Positions 11,401-23,188 are shown, numbered from the stretch's first letter. The stretch: 64,000 bases of DNA from Cinnamomum chago (GCA_038049695.1 CP142458.1:61723501-61787500); one strand, 5' to 3'. A program made the numbers and translations. The notes: a model not told the origin generated them from the sequence alone.

Positions 11401-13059
11401 GAATGTACGAACAAAACGAAAGCACCACACAATTTAAAGGTTGCATGTGTTTTTGGCGTTAAATCTCCGCAGAAGGACCTGCCTTTGTGTGATCTGAATC
11501 GAAAAGAGTGAAATCCATGGTAATATCAAAGAGGCCCGTCACGTACGCTCATCCATCGAGCATAAAAAAAAACATGTGGGGACCACTTGGGTACCCACCG
11601 GGGAGGGGGGGATCGAAAGATCCAGCCCCAGCTACCTGTTTATCGTGATGGAAGCTCAAATGATGATCCTAACGTCTTGATTAATAAGCAATAAGATTTC
11701 ATTGTCTAAAATGAGTGCATAGTCGATCCAAAGGTCTCGGTCCATTTAGATTGGTGCCAAATCCTACGATCAGTGACTAATAGGGTGTTCCTATTTTATG
11801 GTCCACTCAGATGGATTATAAGGTAACCCCACTAACAGGTGATGGTGTGCTCATGTGTGTAACAAAGGATTCTCCATTATCATTTTGCCCCCTCCTCTTT
11901 TTTTTTGTGCAAACCTGAGGAAAAGTAGTTTTTTACTTTTTATTTTTTCCTTACGGAATAGCGTTGCAAAAATTCGTTAAAAAATAGTGAGTAGAGAAAA
12001 ATAAATTTCTTTGCTACATTTTTTTTTAAAGATTTGATGTTGCATAAATAAGCCTTTAGAGGATAGAAAATCATTATTAATTTCTAGTGGAGTAAAGAAA
12101 ACTCCCAGAACAAAAAAAAAAAAAAAAAACCCTCTTATTTTACAAATACAACCTAAAATAAAATTTGTGCAATACTAAAGCTTCCAAATAGTTTGACAAA
12201 CATTTTTTTTGTATATATCCATTTTAAGGTTGTTTGCTTGCTTCTACATGAAAAACAAAAAGTTTTGCCCCAATGTTTTGTGATAGAAAAGAAAACTCCT
12301 ACCACCAAACGCTAGCTAATGTACATCATATTTACGAGTTTCCATTATAATAAATTCCCGTTACAAATTATGTGACTTTAGATGTATTTCTAGCAAAAAT
12401 CTCTCATGTTGGGGATTTCACATTGATATGACAAATATCCCCTCGGAACTCAAATACCATATTTCATAGCTAGAGTTCTAAATTCTAACCCTCTAAAAAG
12501 TAAAAAAAAAAAAAAAGACTTTAGGGCAAGTTTACTTGCTTTGAAATGCATATGAATCAATTAGAATTGATACCATTATTAGTTACCAAACAAAAGTTAA
12601 CTAAAAATGAAGATCAAAAGATCATTTTCCAAAATGAGCATTACATAACCCTTCCTATTAGAAACATAGAATTAAGAGTTTTTTTCTTCTATTTTCTTAA
12701 AAAGAATGGCTATTTCATGCTCATTTTTTAAATTAATATGTGATCATCTTCTTAATAACTTATGGTTTGAATTATATGTATTCAATTGTAATGTAACATA
12801 ATGCAAATAAAATGACCCTTTGAAGATTCTGACATTTCGAATGCTGGATGGGCCATGAGGATTTGGAGCAACCGCATGGAATGCAAAGGGGTTGGAATTC
12901 TCCCAATTTAAAAGGCCATTTGTGATATTTCAGGTGGGTTGAAATTCAAATTTTCTTCTATAAAACATAGTATTTTGAACTATAAGTGACAATCGTCATC
13001 TTAATGTTAGATATTAAAATTGTAGAATATTTCTATTTAACATTGATATTGGAGAATCA
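11401..13059. other. Intergenic AT-rich DNA, nothing recognised
   Basis: I see no gene, RNA gene or well-supported transposon. There are A-runs at about 12112-12129 and 12501-12514. Confidence 0.5.
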
Positions 13060-13835
13060 TGCTCCAGAAAAACTGGAGAATATGACATCTAGTGGTTCAA
13101 AACTTCTGTGGTACAGTTAAGTTTATGATGCCAGCTTTTAGTAACCAGAACCTCCCCTCCCCCTCTGATCCTGCTTTGAAAACGCTTATCGCCGTTTTCG
13201 GAGCGGATTTTTCCTCGGAGCGCGGTTCGACCATCTTTGGAGTGCGGTTCAAAGATGCTTGAAGTGCAAATCAGCAGAATATAAAGCGAACCGTGCGGAA
13301 TCTTTAGTTTATGTGTATTTCCTTTTTCTATAAGATTAACACTTATCTTTCAAATGAAGAATTTTTTTTTGACTTATTAATTATTGTCTATTTTATATGA
13401 TAAAATTGTAAAGTTAATTTTTTTCTCCATTTTTTATATTTAAATATATGAATAAGATATATTTATATATATATATAAATTAATTATATATAAACTTATA
13501 AACACTATATTATGTAGGCGCTATATAATATATAATTATTTTAAAATTTAAGGTTTCCCGGCTCCCACTCTTCGCTGTGGGCAGTTAGTGCCATCCACTC
13601 ATTTGTTAGCATCACATCAAACAATTGATCAGTTATGTCCTTTCTTTCAGATGGCCACCAACCGGCACTAAAATAAAGCATGTTCTTAGACATAAGTTCT
13701 TACCAACGGTTAAAGAAAAGGTCGATCGTATGGGCTTGACAAACATTACGTACATCATCTTGTCTTTCTCATTTTGTTGGAGAGGATTGACTCAAGAAAA
13801 ATTGAAGCATAGGACATTTCTGCAAGAGGATAAGA
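13060..13835 (+). repeat. Diverged satellite-family copy, interrupted
   Basis: Pieces of the 247-bp monomer are recognisable at 13070-13145 ('aaaaactggagaatatgaca', 'caaaacttctgtggtac') and at 13605-13830 ('gttagcatcacatcaaac', 'ttctta..caacggtta', 'ggagaggattgactcaag'). The middle, about 13150-13600, is an unrelated AT-rich block with an internal ATATAT run and may be an insertion. Boundaries are approximate. Confidence 0.5.
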
Positions 13836-13843
13836 CTTGCTTA

Positions 13844-14370
13844 TAGGGTGCTTATAGGGTGTAACGGTTCGGTTAATCGATTAATTTAGAAAAATCGTTA
13901 ACTGAACTGTAATTGCGGTTTTCTGTCTTTAAAAACCGTAACCGTAACTGTATCCACAAAAACTGTGAAAAACCGTAACCACGGTTAACCGTATTAAATG
14001 GTTCAGTTACGGTTAATAACCGTGGAATGCCTTCCTCACATAAAGGGATAAATGTGAATGTTGAAGGTAAAATGACACATAATGAACAATTAAATAAGAT
14101 AAGAAATATTTCATTCAACTCCCTTATTTTTTCTTTTATTTGTAAACGATACGGTTAACCGCATACGGTTAACCGAACCGTATAATACGGTTCGGTTCGG
14201 TTAATAACCGTGAATTATTACGGAAAACCGTAACCGAACCGAACCTTGCGATTTTTTTATTTCATTAACCGTAACCGTAACCGAACTGTGAAATACGGTT
14301 ATTAACCGTGGATCGGTTCGGTCTGGTTCGGTTCGGTTAGATGGTTTTCCGATTTTTTTTTACACCCCTA
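13844..14370. mobile_element. hAT-type non-autonomous element, 527 bp
   Basis: The ends TAGGGTG and CACCCCTA are inverted repeats. The flanks CTTGCTTA (13836-13843) and CTTGCTCA (14371-14378) form an 8-bp target-site duplication with one mismatch. The body is extremely rich in AACCGT/ACGGTT and CGGTTCGG words in both orientations, so either strand can fold on itself. The left end contains a short repeated TTATAGGGTG. No ORF of note. Confidence 0.8.
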
Positions 14371-14565
14371 CTTGCTCATGTAACAGCCAGTAGGGATCAG
14401 AACTTTTGGGTGCAACTGATAATGCCATTATGATTTTTTTTTTACATGCATGTGCCTTGAGACTTGACTTTTGCCGCAGAATGATGTACTTTTAAAAAAA
14501 TTCCCACAAAATGTTTCGTTGAACAAGGATGTAGATGAGAATTTTTCCTTTATCTAATATATATC

Positions 14566-14708
14566 GAGAGATGCTCTTCTCTAACCTTACTATAAAAAGA
14601 CAAATATGGGGCCCTTATATTTAAGTTATTGTCATTAGATATGGATGTAAGGGCCCTCATCCTATCTTTTGTAGTAAGGTGAGAGATTCTTTCTTACGAG
14701 CATCTCCC
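14566..14708. mobile_element. Mutator-like MITE, 143 bp
   Basis: Terminal inverted repeats start G(A/G)GAGATGCTC and extend imperfectly over about 60 bp. The 9-bp direct flanks ATATATATC occur at 14557-14565 and 14709-14717. The paralogous segment at about 17370-17410 lacks the element. A related end, 'ttcttacgagcgtctccc', occurs alone at 17081-17098. Confidence 0.85.
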
Positions 14709-15002
14709 ATATATATCATATGCCTATAGTAACTATAGGATATCTAATATCATACATACTGATGATGTAGGTCATCATGTAAAACTATGGGCAAATTTGT
14801 GTACTTCTCATTGCATTTTAGTGCACATGCCCCTCTACAGAAAACTTTTAAATGCCAAATGCTATGAGGCAAAAAAGACACTTCGAGGTCACAATCTCTT
14901 TTCGTTTTTGGTAATTAAGCAGTTTTAAGTCAGTTGTTTCACCCATTTCTTGCATAAAAAAACAGTCTTAAAATATTGTAATTGAATGAAAGAAATTTAT
15001 AT

Positions 15003-15230
15003 ATATATATATAAATATTTGCTAACGGAGGGTTCCCAATCTTTTGGGCTGGACTATTCCCTCCGGGTCCAGAGAGAAGTTGGGTAAAACCCCTGTGGCC
15101 CTATGTGATAGCACAAGTAGACTGAACCTTCAGTTCCTGAAGAGGGGAGAACTGGGAGACGATACCAAGACTTCTAATTCTGGAAGAGGGAGGAACCGTG
15201 GTCTTGACGACTTGGCCAACCCCTTGTGGT
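15003..15230 (-). mobile_element. SINE-like insertion, 228 bp, minus orientation
   Basis: A 16-bp direct repeat TGAAAGAAATTTATAT flanks it (14987-15002 and 15231-15246). On the minus strand the 5' part contains TGGCCAAGTCG, a perfect match to the Pol III A-box consensus TRGYNNARNNG. A clear B box was not found; 'ggttcctcc' is at best degenerate. The 3' end is an AT repeat. The paralogous segment at about 17655-17690 is unoccupied. It is too short to code for a protein. Family unknown. Confidence 0.75.
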
Positions 15231-15529
15231 TGAAAGAAATTTATATTGGCTTGCAAATGGGAACATTTGAAAGACTCTTTTTTTTTTCAAAAGTAACATT
15301 TGAAATAATTAAGTCTCATGAGCATGTCATATGTCTTTGGAGTTGTTTCTCACTGAGAAAAGGGTCATGGACTCATGCCCAAGAAAAGTTGGAGTATATG
15401 GCATTTTTGTGGTACAAAACTTTGGGGGCACTATTAAGTCTATAATCCAATCACAAGTTAGCATCACATCAAACAATTGACTAGTTATGTCCTTTCTTCC
15501 AATTGGTGACCACCAAAAGGCCCTAAAAA

Positions 15530-17047
15530 CAAAAACTATTCTTTCATGCTGCATATATGTTCTTAGAAGAGACGTTCATTGATAGAAGTTTTTATTAAAA
15601 GTTAATTAGAAGGTCGATCACATGGGATTGACAAATGTGTCATCTGTCTTTCTCATATAGCTGTCTTTCCCTGGAGGGGACTGACTCCAAAAAAAAAACT
15701 GGAGCATATGCGATATTGACCTAAGAAAAATGGGAGCATGCGACATTTTTGTAGCCCCAAACCTTTCAAATACAGGTAAGTCAAGTCACTCACTTGCTTT
15801 CGTAAATCTATAGCCATCAATCGTTTGATATAAGTTCTTATCAAAGGTTAATTAAGAGGACGATCACATGGGACTGACAAACAAGTCTTCTGTCATTTTC
15901 ATATAGTTGTCTTTCATTGGAGAGGACCGACTCAAGAAAAACTGGGGCATATGCGACTTTGGCTTAAGAAAAATGGGAGCATGCGACAATTTTGTAGGCC
16001 CAAAACTTTCAGTCAAGTTTGAGCAAGTCAAGTCACTCACTTTCCTAAATCTACGGCCATCAATCGTTTGATATAAGTTCTTATCAAAGGTAAATTAGAA
16101 GGTCGATCACATGGGATTGACAAACACGTCATCTGTCTTTCTCATATAGTTGTCTTTCTTTGGAGAGGATTGACTCAAGAAAAACTGGGGCATATGCAAC
16201 AGTGGCTCAAGAAAAATGGGAGCATGCGACATTTTGGTAGGCCTAAAACTTTCAATCAAGTTTGAGCAAGTCAAGTCACTCACTTGCTTTCCTAAATCTA
16301 CGGCCATCAATAATTTGATATATGTTCTTATCAAAGGTTAATTAGAAGGTCGATCACATGGGATTGGCGAACACGTCATCTGTCTTTCTCATATAGTTGT
16401 CTTTCTTTGGAGAGGATTGACTCAAGAAAAACTGGGGCATATGCAACATTAGCATAAGAAAAATGGGAGCATGCGACATTTTTGTAGGCCCAAAACTTTC
16501 AATCAAGTTTGAGCAAGTCGAGTCACTCACTTGCTTTCCTAAATCTACGGCCATCAATCATTTGATATAAGTTCTTATCAAAGGTTAATTAGAAGGTCGA
16601 TCACATGGGATTGACAAACACGTCATCTGTCTTTCTCATATAGTTATCTTTCTTTGGAGAGTATTGACTCAAGAAAAACTGGGGCATATGCAACAGTGGC
16701 TCAAGAAAAATGGGAGCATGCGACATTTTGGTAGGCCCAAAACTTTCAATCAAGTTTGAGCAAGTCAAGTCACTCACTTGCTTTCCTAAATCTACGGCCA
16801 TCAATAATTTGATATAAGTTCTAATCAAAGGTTAATTAGAAGGTCGATCACATGGGATTGGCAAACACGTCATCTGTTTTTCTCATATAGTTGTCTTTCT
16901 TTGGAGAGGATTGACTCAAGAAAAACTGGGGCATATGCAACATTAGCATAAGAAAAATGGGAGCATGCGACATTTTTGTAGGCCCAAAACTTTCAATCAA
17001 GTTTGAGCAAGTCAAGTCACTCACTTGCTTTCCTCAATCTACGGCTA
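15530..17047 (+). repeat. 247-bp satellite array with A-B dimer structure
   Basis: Six full monomers and a partial one, using 'gagcaagtcaagtcactcac' as phase mark: starts near 15530, 15774, 16021, 16264, 16511, 16758 and 17005. Spacings are 243-247 bp. From 16021 the units alternate. Type A has 'gattgacaaacacg' with 'aacagtggctcaag'. Type B has 'gattggc(g/a)aacacg' with 'aacattagcataag'. The result is two 494-bp dimers that are nearly identical. Weak short reading frames on the minus strand recur with the repeat and are not genes. Confidence 0.93.
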
Positions 17048-17149
17048 TCAAATATACAAAACTCTTATTCCCTACATTATTTCTTACGAGCGTCTCCCGT
17101 AATATTTTCTTTTGGGAGGATCAGACTCTCAGAAAAATATTAAAATAAA

Positions 17150-17745
17150 ATTAGGGCATCTCATGTAAAATCCTTGTGCGCTCAAACTTTTGGGTGCAAG
17201 TGAGCTCTATAGTCCTTACCATTTACAACTTTTTTCTTTTTTGATAGGTGCCTTGCCTTACTATTGCCTCACAATGATTGACATTCGAAAAACTTCTTCA
17301 AAACGATTTGTGCAACAAAGGATAAAATGAAAATAAGGGCAAATTTGCAAACTTGTCATCGTATAACTTTACTCCATCCAATATCTTAAATTTGTAGGAT
17401 ATCATACATGCGGATGTAGGATATTGTATAAAACAAAGGGCAAATTTGACAACTTGTCGCTTTATTACTTTATTGCACTAACCATTCCATACGAAAATTT
17501 TAAATGTCAAATGCTATTAGGCAAAAAATAGGTTAGGAGACTGGTACGGTGAAAATATCTTTTCCTTATTGGTAAGCATGTCCAAGTTAGAATCACCCTT
17601 TCATTGATTTAGAAAAAAAAAAAAAAAAAACCCTATCTTAAAATGTTATCATTGAATGAGCAAAGTTTTGTATTAGTTTGCAAATGTGTCCAACATTTGA
17701 AACTTTCTTTTTAGAAACGCAACATTTGAACCTATTGAGATAACT
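17150..17745. repeat. Segment S, copy 2
   Basis: Diverged direct copy of 14371-15325 on the other side of the satellite array. It is shorter because it lacks the MITE and SINE of copy 1. Its empty sites support both insertion calls. Confidence 0.75.
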
Positions 17746-18497
17746 TAGTGATATTTTCAAAATATTGTTGTGGTGTTTCCAAAAATCACTAAATTAGAAA
17801 TTTTGTGACAACTTTAGAAAACTTTGGCAAGATAATGGAAAAAAAATGAGAAAAATCTAGCAAAATAGCTTTTAAATATATTTTTTAATATTTTTTGTAC
17901 TTGTATAAAGATTAAGTCAAATTCTAAAATGTTAAAGAAATATCGATGGGAAATACAACTTTAAAATATCTTGTGCATTGTGGAGAAAACTTATCATTGT
18001 GAAACTCCGCTGATAGAGCTCTATAACCATTGTTTTTTTTTTTTTTTTTGAACTCCAACAAAGTGGGGTTGGCACCCATGAGACCTACTAATGTGGGGAG
18101 AGCATTCCCACAAGTAAGCTTTTCAAGTTTAAAAGTGCTAAGACCGTAAAAGTAACTAGTAATAAACTTCTAAGTTTTCTAAAACTTCTAGATATTTTCA
18201 ATTGTGATTTTTACTAAAAAATTATGAAGAATCTTACTAAATGCTAATTAGTGATAAGGATTAGAAATCTTGCCAAAAAGATTTAACTGTAAGTGAAGGG
18301 GTTTTTCCTTCTCTTTTTACTCCTTCATTCTCTTCTTACTAGCATTTTAACTCAAGAAAAAATAAAGCGCAAGAAACTCACAAGCCTTCTCTCCTTTTTA
18401 GCATTTTATAACGGAGACCGTTATGCTCCATACTCAAGTTATATATAATCCTTCTTATATAACTATCAACATGCATAAAAGGGATAGCTGAAGTGGG
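17746..18497. other. Intergenic AT-rich DNA
   Basis: No gene seen. A T-run at 18031-18050 is followed by 'gaactccaacaaagtgg', which resembles the tail of a retroposon but has no flanking duplication that I could find. Confidence 0.45.
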
Positions 18498-18654
18498 CAA
18501 TGGCGGACCTAGGGTTGTCATTTGGGTGGTGCGGGAAATGGTCAAGTTAAGAAGTCAAATAATAAAATAAATCTTTTTCAAGTCTTCGTTAAGGAGTTTC
18601 TTGGATCTCATGGGTGTGACAGCACTCGCGTAGCAAGACTTAGGCCCGCCCCTG
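18498..18654. mobile_element. hAT-like MITE, 157 bp
   Basis: The left end CAATGGCGGACCTAGG and the right end, read inverted, CAGGGGCGGGCCTAAG are terminal inverted repeats. A perfect 8-bp target-site duplication GAAGTGGG flanks them (18490-18497 and 18655-18662). Confidence 0.85.
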
Positions 18655-18867
18655 GAAGTGGGCCCTATATTTTGCTGACAGACCATAGCCATGGAATCAA
18701 AACCTTGCTAGTGGAAAAAAATTACTATCTCCCTTCATATTGTTTATTCCACTTACCTGTTCTTATCGTTGTAATATGCCATATTCCACACTTAATCCAA
18801 CCCTCTACCAAGTCCCTGCACAAAAATCTAAAAGATACAATATACATAGCTTGAATCTTTTAGATCT

Positions 18868-21087
18868 TAGCCAAAATCCTCTCCTCCAGACTCTCTTCAA
18901 TTATCCCCAGCCTAATCTCCCCCCATCAAGCAGCTTTCATCAAGGACAGATCCATCCAGCACCATACAGGACTGGCTTTTGAACTATTTCAAAAACTGAA
19001 CTCCAAGTTAGCTAAAGGCTCCTTTTGCTTAAAGCTTGATATCTCCAAAGCATTTGACAAGCTGAATTGGGCCTTTCTTTTTTCAGCTCTCAAGTTCTTT
19101 AACTTCTCTGATGCTTGGATCTCCCTCATAAAAGAGTGTGTTTGCACAACTAAGTGTTCAGTGCTCCTCAATGGCAGGCCCCAAGGATTCTTTAGTTCTT
19201 CTTGTGGCATTAGACAGGGTGATCCACTGTCTCCATATCTTTTTATCCTAGCAGAGGAAATTCTGAGCCTCCACCTCAACAGCCTCCAGCTCCAAGGTCA
19301 CCTCCTTCCTCTCTCCTCTGTCCCCTCTACTCCCTGTCATTTGCTATACGCAGACGACATCCTCATTTTTATGAAAGGGGCGGTTTCCAGTGTCTCTATC
19401 CTTCAAGATCTCCTGGAGTCATATCAACTGGCAGCATGCCAATTTTTCAACCTGCAGAAGAGTCAACTCTTTTTTGGCAAATGCAGCTCAAGAAGGAAGA
19501 GAAGCATCAGCTCCACCCTCGGTATTCAAGAAGTCTCTTCACACCTCAAGTATCTGGGTACTCCAATCTGTTTCGGGTCCCCAAGAAGGAGACACTTCCT
19601 CCCCTTGCTAGATGTGGTTCAGACAAAACTCTCAGCATGGAAAGCTAAATTGCTGTCTTTTGCAGGAAGATTAATTCTCATCAAGCATGTCATCTCTAGT
19701 CTTCCAGTCCACATGGCAGCTATAATTCCTTTGCCAGTTTCAGTTTGTAACGAGATTGATCGTCGGATGAGGCAATTTCTCTGGTCTGGGAACGACAGCA
19801 ACCGCAAAGTTAATTACGTCAGCTGGTCTACAGTCACTCTCCCTAAGGCTGAAGGTGGATTGGGTATCAGGAAAGTTACAGAGGTGAACACAGCAGCTTT
19901 TCTCAAACTTGGCTGGCAAGCCTCTACCTTAAACTCTCTTTGGTCAAATTGGTTTAAGAACCGATACTTCAAATACCGATCAATATGGAGTCCGGAAAAC
20001 TCAGGATATGGTTCTTGCATCTGGAAGAAAATTCGCAGAGTAGCCCACATAATTCACCAAGGAAGCTCTTGGATCCTTGGAAACGGACAGAGTATCAATG
20101 CCTGGCACGACTCTTGGACAGACAGTGCTCCAATTTCTTCAAACTTCCCTGGTTATAATTTCCCTCGAGACCAACGGCTCTCTTCTCTTCACCAATCAGG
20201 CTCTTGGGTCCCTCCAGAGCATATGCCGAGCCCCATTCAGCAGTCCCTTCTTCTCCTCCTCAAGGATCAAACTCTTAATCCTGTCTCTAGAGACTCCCTT
20301 AGATGGAGATTTACTTCTGATGGCAAGCTTTCCATGGGCTCCGCTTGGCAGAGGATTAGGCATAGTGCTCCTCGTCTTCCCTGGCCTAATCTGGTTTGGA
20401 ACTCACTTCTCTCTCCAAGAGTCTCCTGCTTTGGATGGCGCCTGATGCACAACAAACTCCCTTCAGACACATGGCTTAATCGGTTGGGTATCTCCTTAGC
20501 CTCCAGGTGTAGCCTATGTAGAGCTGCTGAGGATTCAGTGGGTCATCTCTTCTTCAGCTGTGATATAGCTAAAGCTACCTGGTCCTGGATGCTCCAAGCG
20601 GCAGCAGTTCCCCCCCTTACCATCTTCTCAGCCTCCTCCCTTTGGTCGTCCTTTTCCAAAGGCTCTGATGCAAATGGCATCAGACTCATGGCAGCAATCT
20701 TCATCACCGTTGGCTACTACATTTGGAAAGCCCGCAATGAAGCAACCTTTGAAGCTCGCACGCCCTCCCTCCACATCATCCAGGCCTCCCTGCTAGAAGC
20801 TTTCTCCTTCTCTCTCAAGAACCTGAACTCTCCTTTTGTTAGCCCTCACCTTCATGCATTGATCGCCTCGCTGAGCATTCTGCCTGTGGATTGCTAGCTG
20901 AGTCTCCAAGTCTGGAGTGCCCTGCTCCTTCCATCGGCTTTAGAGTTTTTTGTTGTCTTTTTCTCCCTTTCTTGGTTCTGTTTTCAGTTTCCTGTTGCAA
21001 TTCATTTTGGGGGTCTTCTTAGACCTTTGTATTCTTTTTTCCCTCCTTCTCTCTTTCAATACAATTTACCCTTAAAGCAAAAAAAAA
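18868..21087 (+). mobile_element. 5'-truncated L1-type LINE, ~2.2 kb
   Basis: Flanked by a 14-bp target-site duplication AATCTTTTAGATCT (18854-18867 and 21088-21101) and ending in an A-run at about 21079-21089, the signature of target-primed reverse transcription. The 5' end is truncated within the reverse transcriptase region. The remaining frame is open to the natural stop at 20897, and a 3' UTR of about 190 bp follows. The endonuclease and ORF1 parts are absent because of the truncation. The clean ends and open frame point to a fairly recent insertion. Confidence 0.92.
18870..20897 (+). CDS. Partial LINE ORF2: reverse transcriptase plus zf-RVT domain
   Basis: About 675 codons, open from the truncation point. 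In order: the RT finger start (LAKILSSRLSSIIPSLISPHQAAFI), motif A region KLDISKAFDKLNW, GIRQGDPLSPYLF, the catalytic LLYADDILIF, the thumb/connection region (LSFAGRLILIKHVISSLPVHM), and a C-terminal zf-RVT domain with CSLCRAAEDSVGHLFFSC. There is no native start codon, because the 5' half was lost at insertion. There is no RNase H domain that I can see. It is unlikely to be expressed as a functional protein. Confidence 0.9.
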   Translation, partial: AKILSSRLSSIIPSLISPHQAAFIKDRSIQHHTGLAFELFQKLNSKLAKGSFCLKLDISKAFDKLNWAFLFSALKFFNFSDAWISLIKECVCTTKCSVLLNGRPQGFFSSSCGIRQGDPLSPYLFILAEEILSLHLNSLQLQGHLLPLSSVPSTPCHLLYADDILIFMKGAVSSVSILQDLLESYQLAACQFFNLQKSQLFFGKCSSRRKRSISSTLGIQEVSSHLKYLGTPICFGSPRRRHFLPLLDVVQTKLSAWKAKLLSFAGRLILIKHVISSLPVHMAAIIPLPVSVCNEIDRRMRQFLWSGNDSNRKVNYVSWSTVTLPKAEGGLGIRKVTEVNTAAFLKLGWQASTLNSLWSNWFKNRYFKYRSIWSPENSGYGSCIWKKIRRVAHIIHQGSSWILGNGQSINAWHDSWTDSAPISSNFPGYNFPRDQRLSSLHQSGSWVPPEHMPSPIQQSLLLLLKDQTLNPVSRDSLRWRFTSDGKLSMGSAWQRIRHSAPRLPWPNLVWNSLLSPRVSCFGWRLMHNKLPSDTWLNRLGISLASRCSLCRAAEDSVGHLFFSCDIAKATWSWMLQAAAVPPLTIFSASSLWSSFSKGSDANGIRLMAAIFITVGYYIWKARNEATFEARTPSLHIIQASLLEAFSFSLKNLNSPFVSPHLHALIASLSILPVDC

Positions 21088-21101
21088 AATCTTTTAGATC
21101 T

Positions 21102-22917
21102 CAAGAGTATTGTTGTTACTCTGAAAGTGTATTGACTCTCTCCACGGTAAAAAGGTAAAAGCAGACAGGGCTTTGGGTCTATTGAGACTTGAGGTAAAAT
21201 GGTAGAAATAGAGAAGGAACAAAAGGGACTTTGGCGTCGGAAAAAGGAAACCTGTGCAACTTATGGGCACTTTATATATAAAAAAAAAAAAAAAAAAAAA
21301 AAACCTTGATTTAATCTTGTGACTTGTCCCCCTTTGGCAAAAATTCTAATCCCTGTTACTAATAAGTGTTTAGTAAAACTCTGACCCAAAGGGCTGGGAC
21401 ACCCTTCATTATCAGAAAAAAAGGAAAGTGTTTAGTAAAACTTTTTATAATATCTTGGTAAAAGCCCCTTTTCAAATTTTTTTTACCTAAAATGACCAAA
21501 ATATAAAATAATAGTTCAAGGCCAGTAATAAGCCCATCTGTAAATATTTGACATTTTTTTTGGGTACAGCGGTCTGAAATTGGGAATTTTTGTAGACTAT
21601 CTCATCTCAGAGTCCAGAGTCTTTGAATCTGTGAGTGATTATTCAATTCTGGTGACTTAAATCATTTAAAAATCTATTTTCAAATCCTCTTCCAAACCAA
21701 AAAGGAGAAGATGGTTCCAACTTGACACAAGTAGGATCTGGATACTATTCATCTGTGCACGGATTTTGATAATTTCTATTACTTTACGAAGAAACTGTTA
21801 CAGTGTATTAAGCTAGTATGGGGTACAATTCACACGTGTGTTTTTTTTTTTTTTTTTTTTCTTCTTCTGGTTTGGAAGATGATTTTTTCGACCAATGTTT
21901 TAGGGAGAAAAAGGGGATCAACCATTGAACTGGTGAAGTCTAAGGTTAAAAGTCATTCTTCCAACAGTGATCTCAACATGACATCATAGTTATTTAATCA
22001 ATAAATAACTAAACTAAAATAAGAATAAAATGAAGATAAATTATAGAAAAATCTGAAAATGTTTAAAATAGAGATAAAATTTAAATATGAATGGCAAAAT
22101 GGGACAAGTGAAAGTCAAACCTTTTTCTAATATTAGGAAATATAAAACTAGTTCTTAAGTTATTACTTATATTTTAAATGGAAATATTCTAAGTGAGAAC
22201 CGATTCACACGGGCCACCTATCTCCAATCCAACCCATTCGCAAACAAGAAACGCCTCCTCCCCCCTCCGCCCACCCAATCCTGTGTTCACTGATCCCGGA
22301 GTTTGGCACCCATTTAAATGGACTGAACAATTGGATAGATGATTGGGTTTCTTTTAATATAAAGCTATTAAACTTGTGGCCTGCGGATGAAGGGATAGGA
22401 TATGAGATTTGGGTTAAACTTGATACATGGGGCAGTCACACATGGATCTTTCCATCCCCAGATGGGACCCACAGCCGGTTCGCATGGAAGGTTGGCATGG
22501 GAAGCTCGCACTTGAACATTTCCCTATTTTAAAAGAGTGGATCCTTTGAGTGGCTCAAAGAAAAGAAGAACTCCATAGTGGGTCCCACTTTACTGAAAGT
22601 CTATAAGATTGAACATATGATTCATGATCTTTCATATAAGTACCACTAAAGACATGTTTAATATAAAACAATGAGGCCTGATCTCTAGTGGGATGAATTC
22701 TTATAAAAGAGTGGGGGCGGGTTTTGCAATTTTAGGAATTTAGATTTTCAAAAGGTGGGCCCGAGCGGAGTTCCACTTTTCTCATTTACAGAAAGTGTGA
22801 CTGAGCAGGGTATTTAAAATTTTTTTGGAGCGGATTTCAATCAAGCCCTTGGCCAAAGTTGAGCTATTCTCACGGAATTTTTAAAAGAGTGTCAAGAACA
22901 TCTCTAACATCTATAAC
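21102..22917. other. Intergenic DNA, nothing recognised
   Basis: AT-rich with A-run 21282-21303 and T-run 21841-21860. Short tracts such as 'gtgggtcccac' and C-rich text near 22256-22275 were seen, but no gene, RNA gene or paired transposon ends. Confidence 0.5.
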
Positions 22918-23152
22918 CATGTTGAGCTATTCGCACGGAATTTTTTCAAAGTACCTTTCACCCAACCGCTAAAATAAATAATTCACTTCACTCTTTTATT
23001 TGTATATGCAAATACTAGAGTTAGCTCCAATGAAAAATTTAATACATGTACCAAAAATGACAATTCCTTTATAGATAGCTGCAGATGCTTAAAAGATACA
23101 TGGAAATCTGAGGAGTGTCAAGAATATCTCAAACCTAGGAAATGTAAGTGCT

Positions 23153-23188
<36 letters not shown>

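Larger units (their letters stand above)
14371..15325. repeat. Segment S, copy 1 (flank of satellite array)
   Basis: Collinear with 17150-17745. Shared blocks in order are 'aacttttgggtgcaa', 'gtgccttg', 'atatcatacat..gatgtagg', 'gggcaaatttg', 'aacttttaaatgccaaatgctat', 'aggcaaaaaa', 'cttaaaatattgtaattgaatga', 'gcttgcaaatg' and 'aacatttgaa'. This copy contains a Mutator-like MITE (14566-14708) and a SINE (15003-15230) that copy 2 lacks. Confidence 0.75.

Noticed and set aside
16107-16828. Series of similar 67-75-codon minus-strand frames
   Set aside because: They recur with each satellite monomer and are repeat translations.
18031-18120. T-run followed by 'gaactccaacaaagtgg' as a possible SINE on the minus strand
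   Set aside because: No target-site duplication or Pol III box found.
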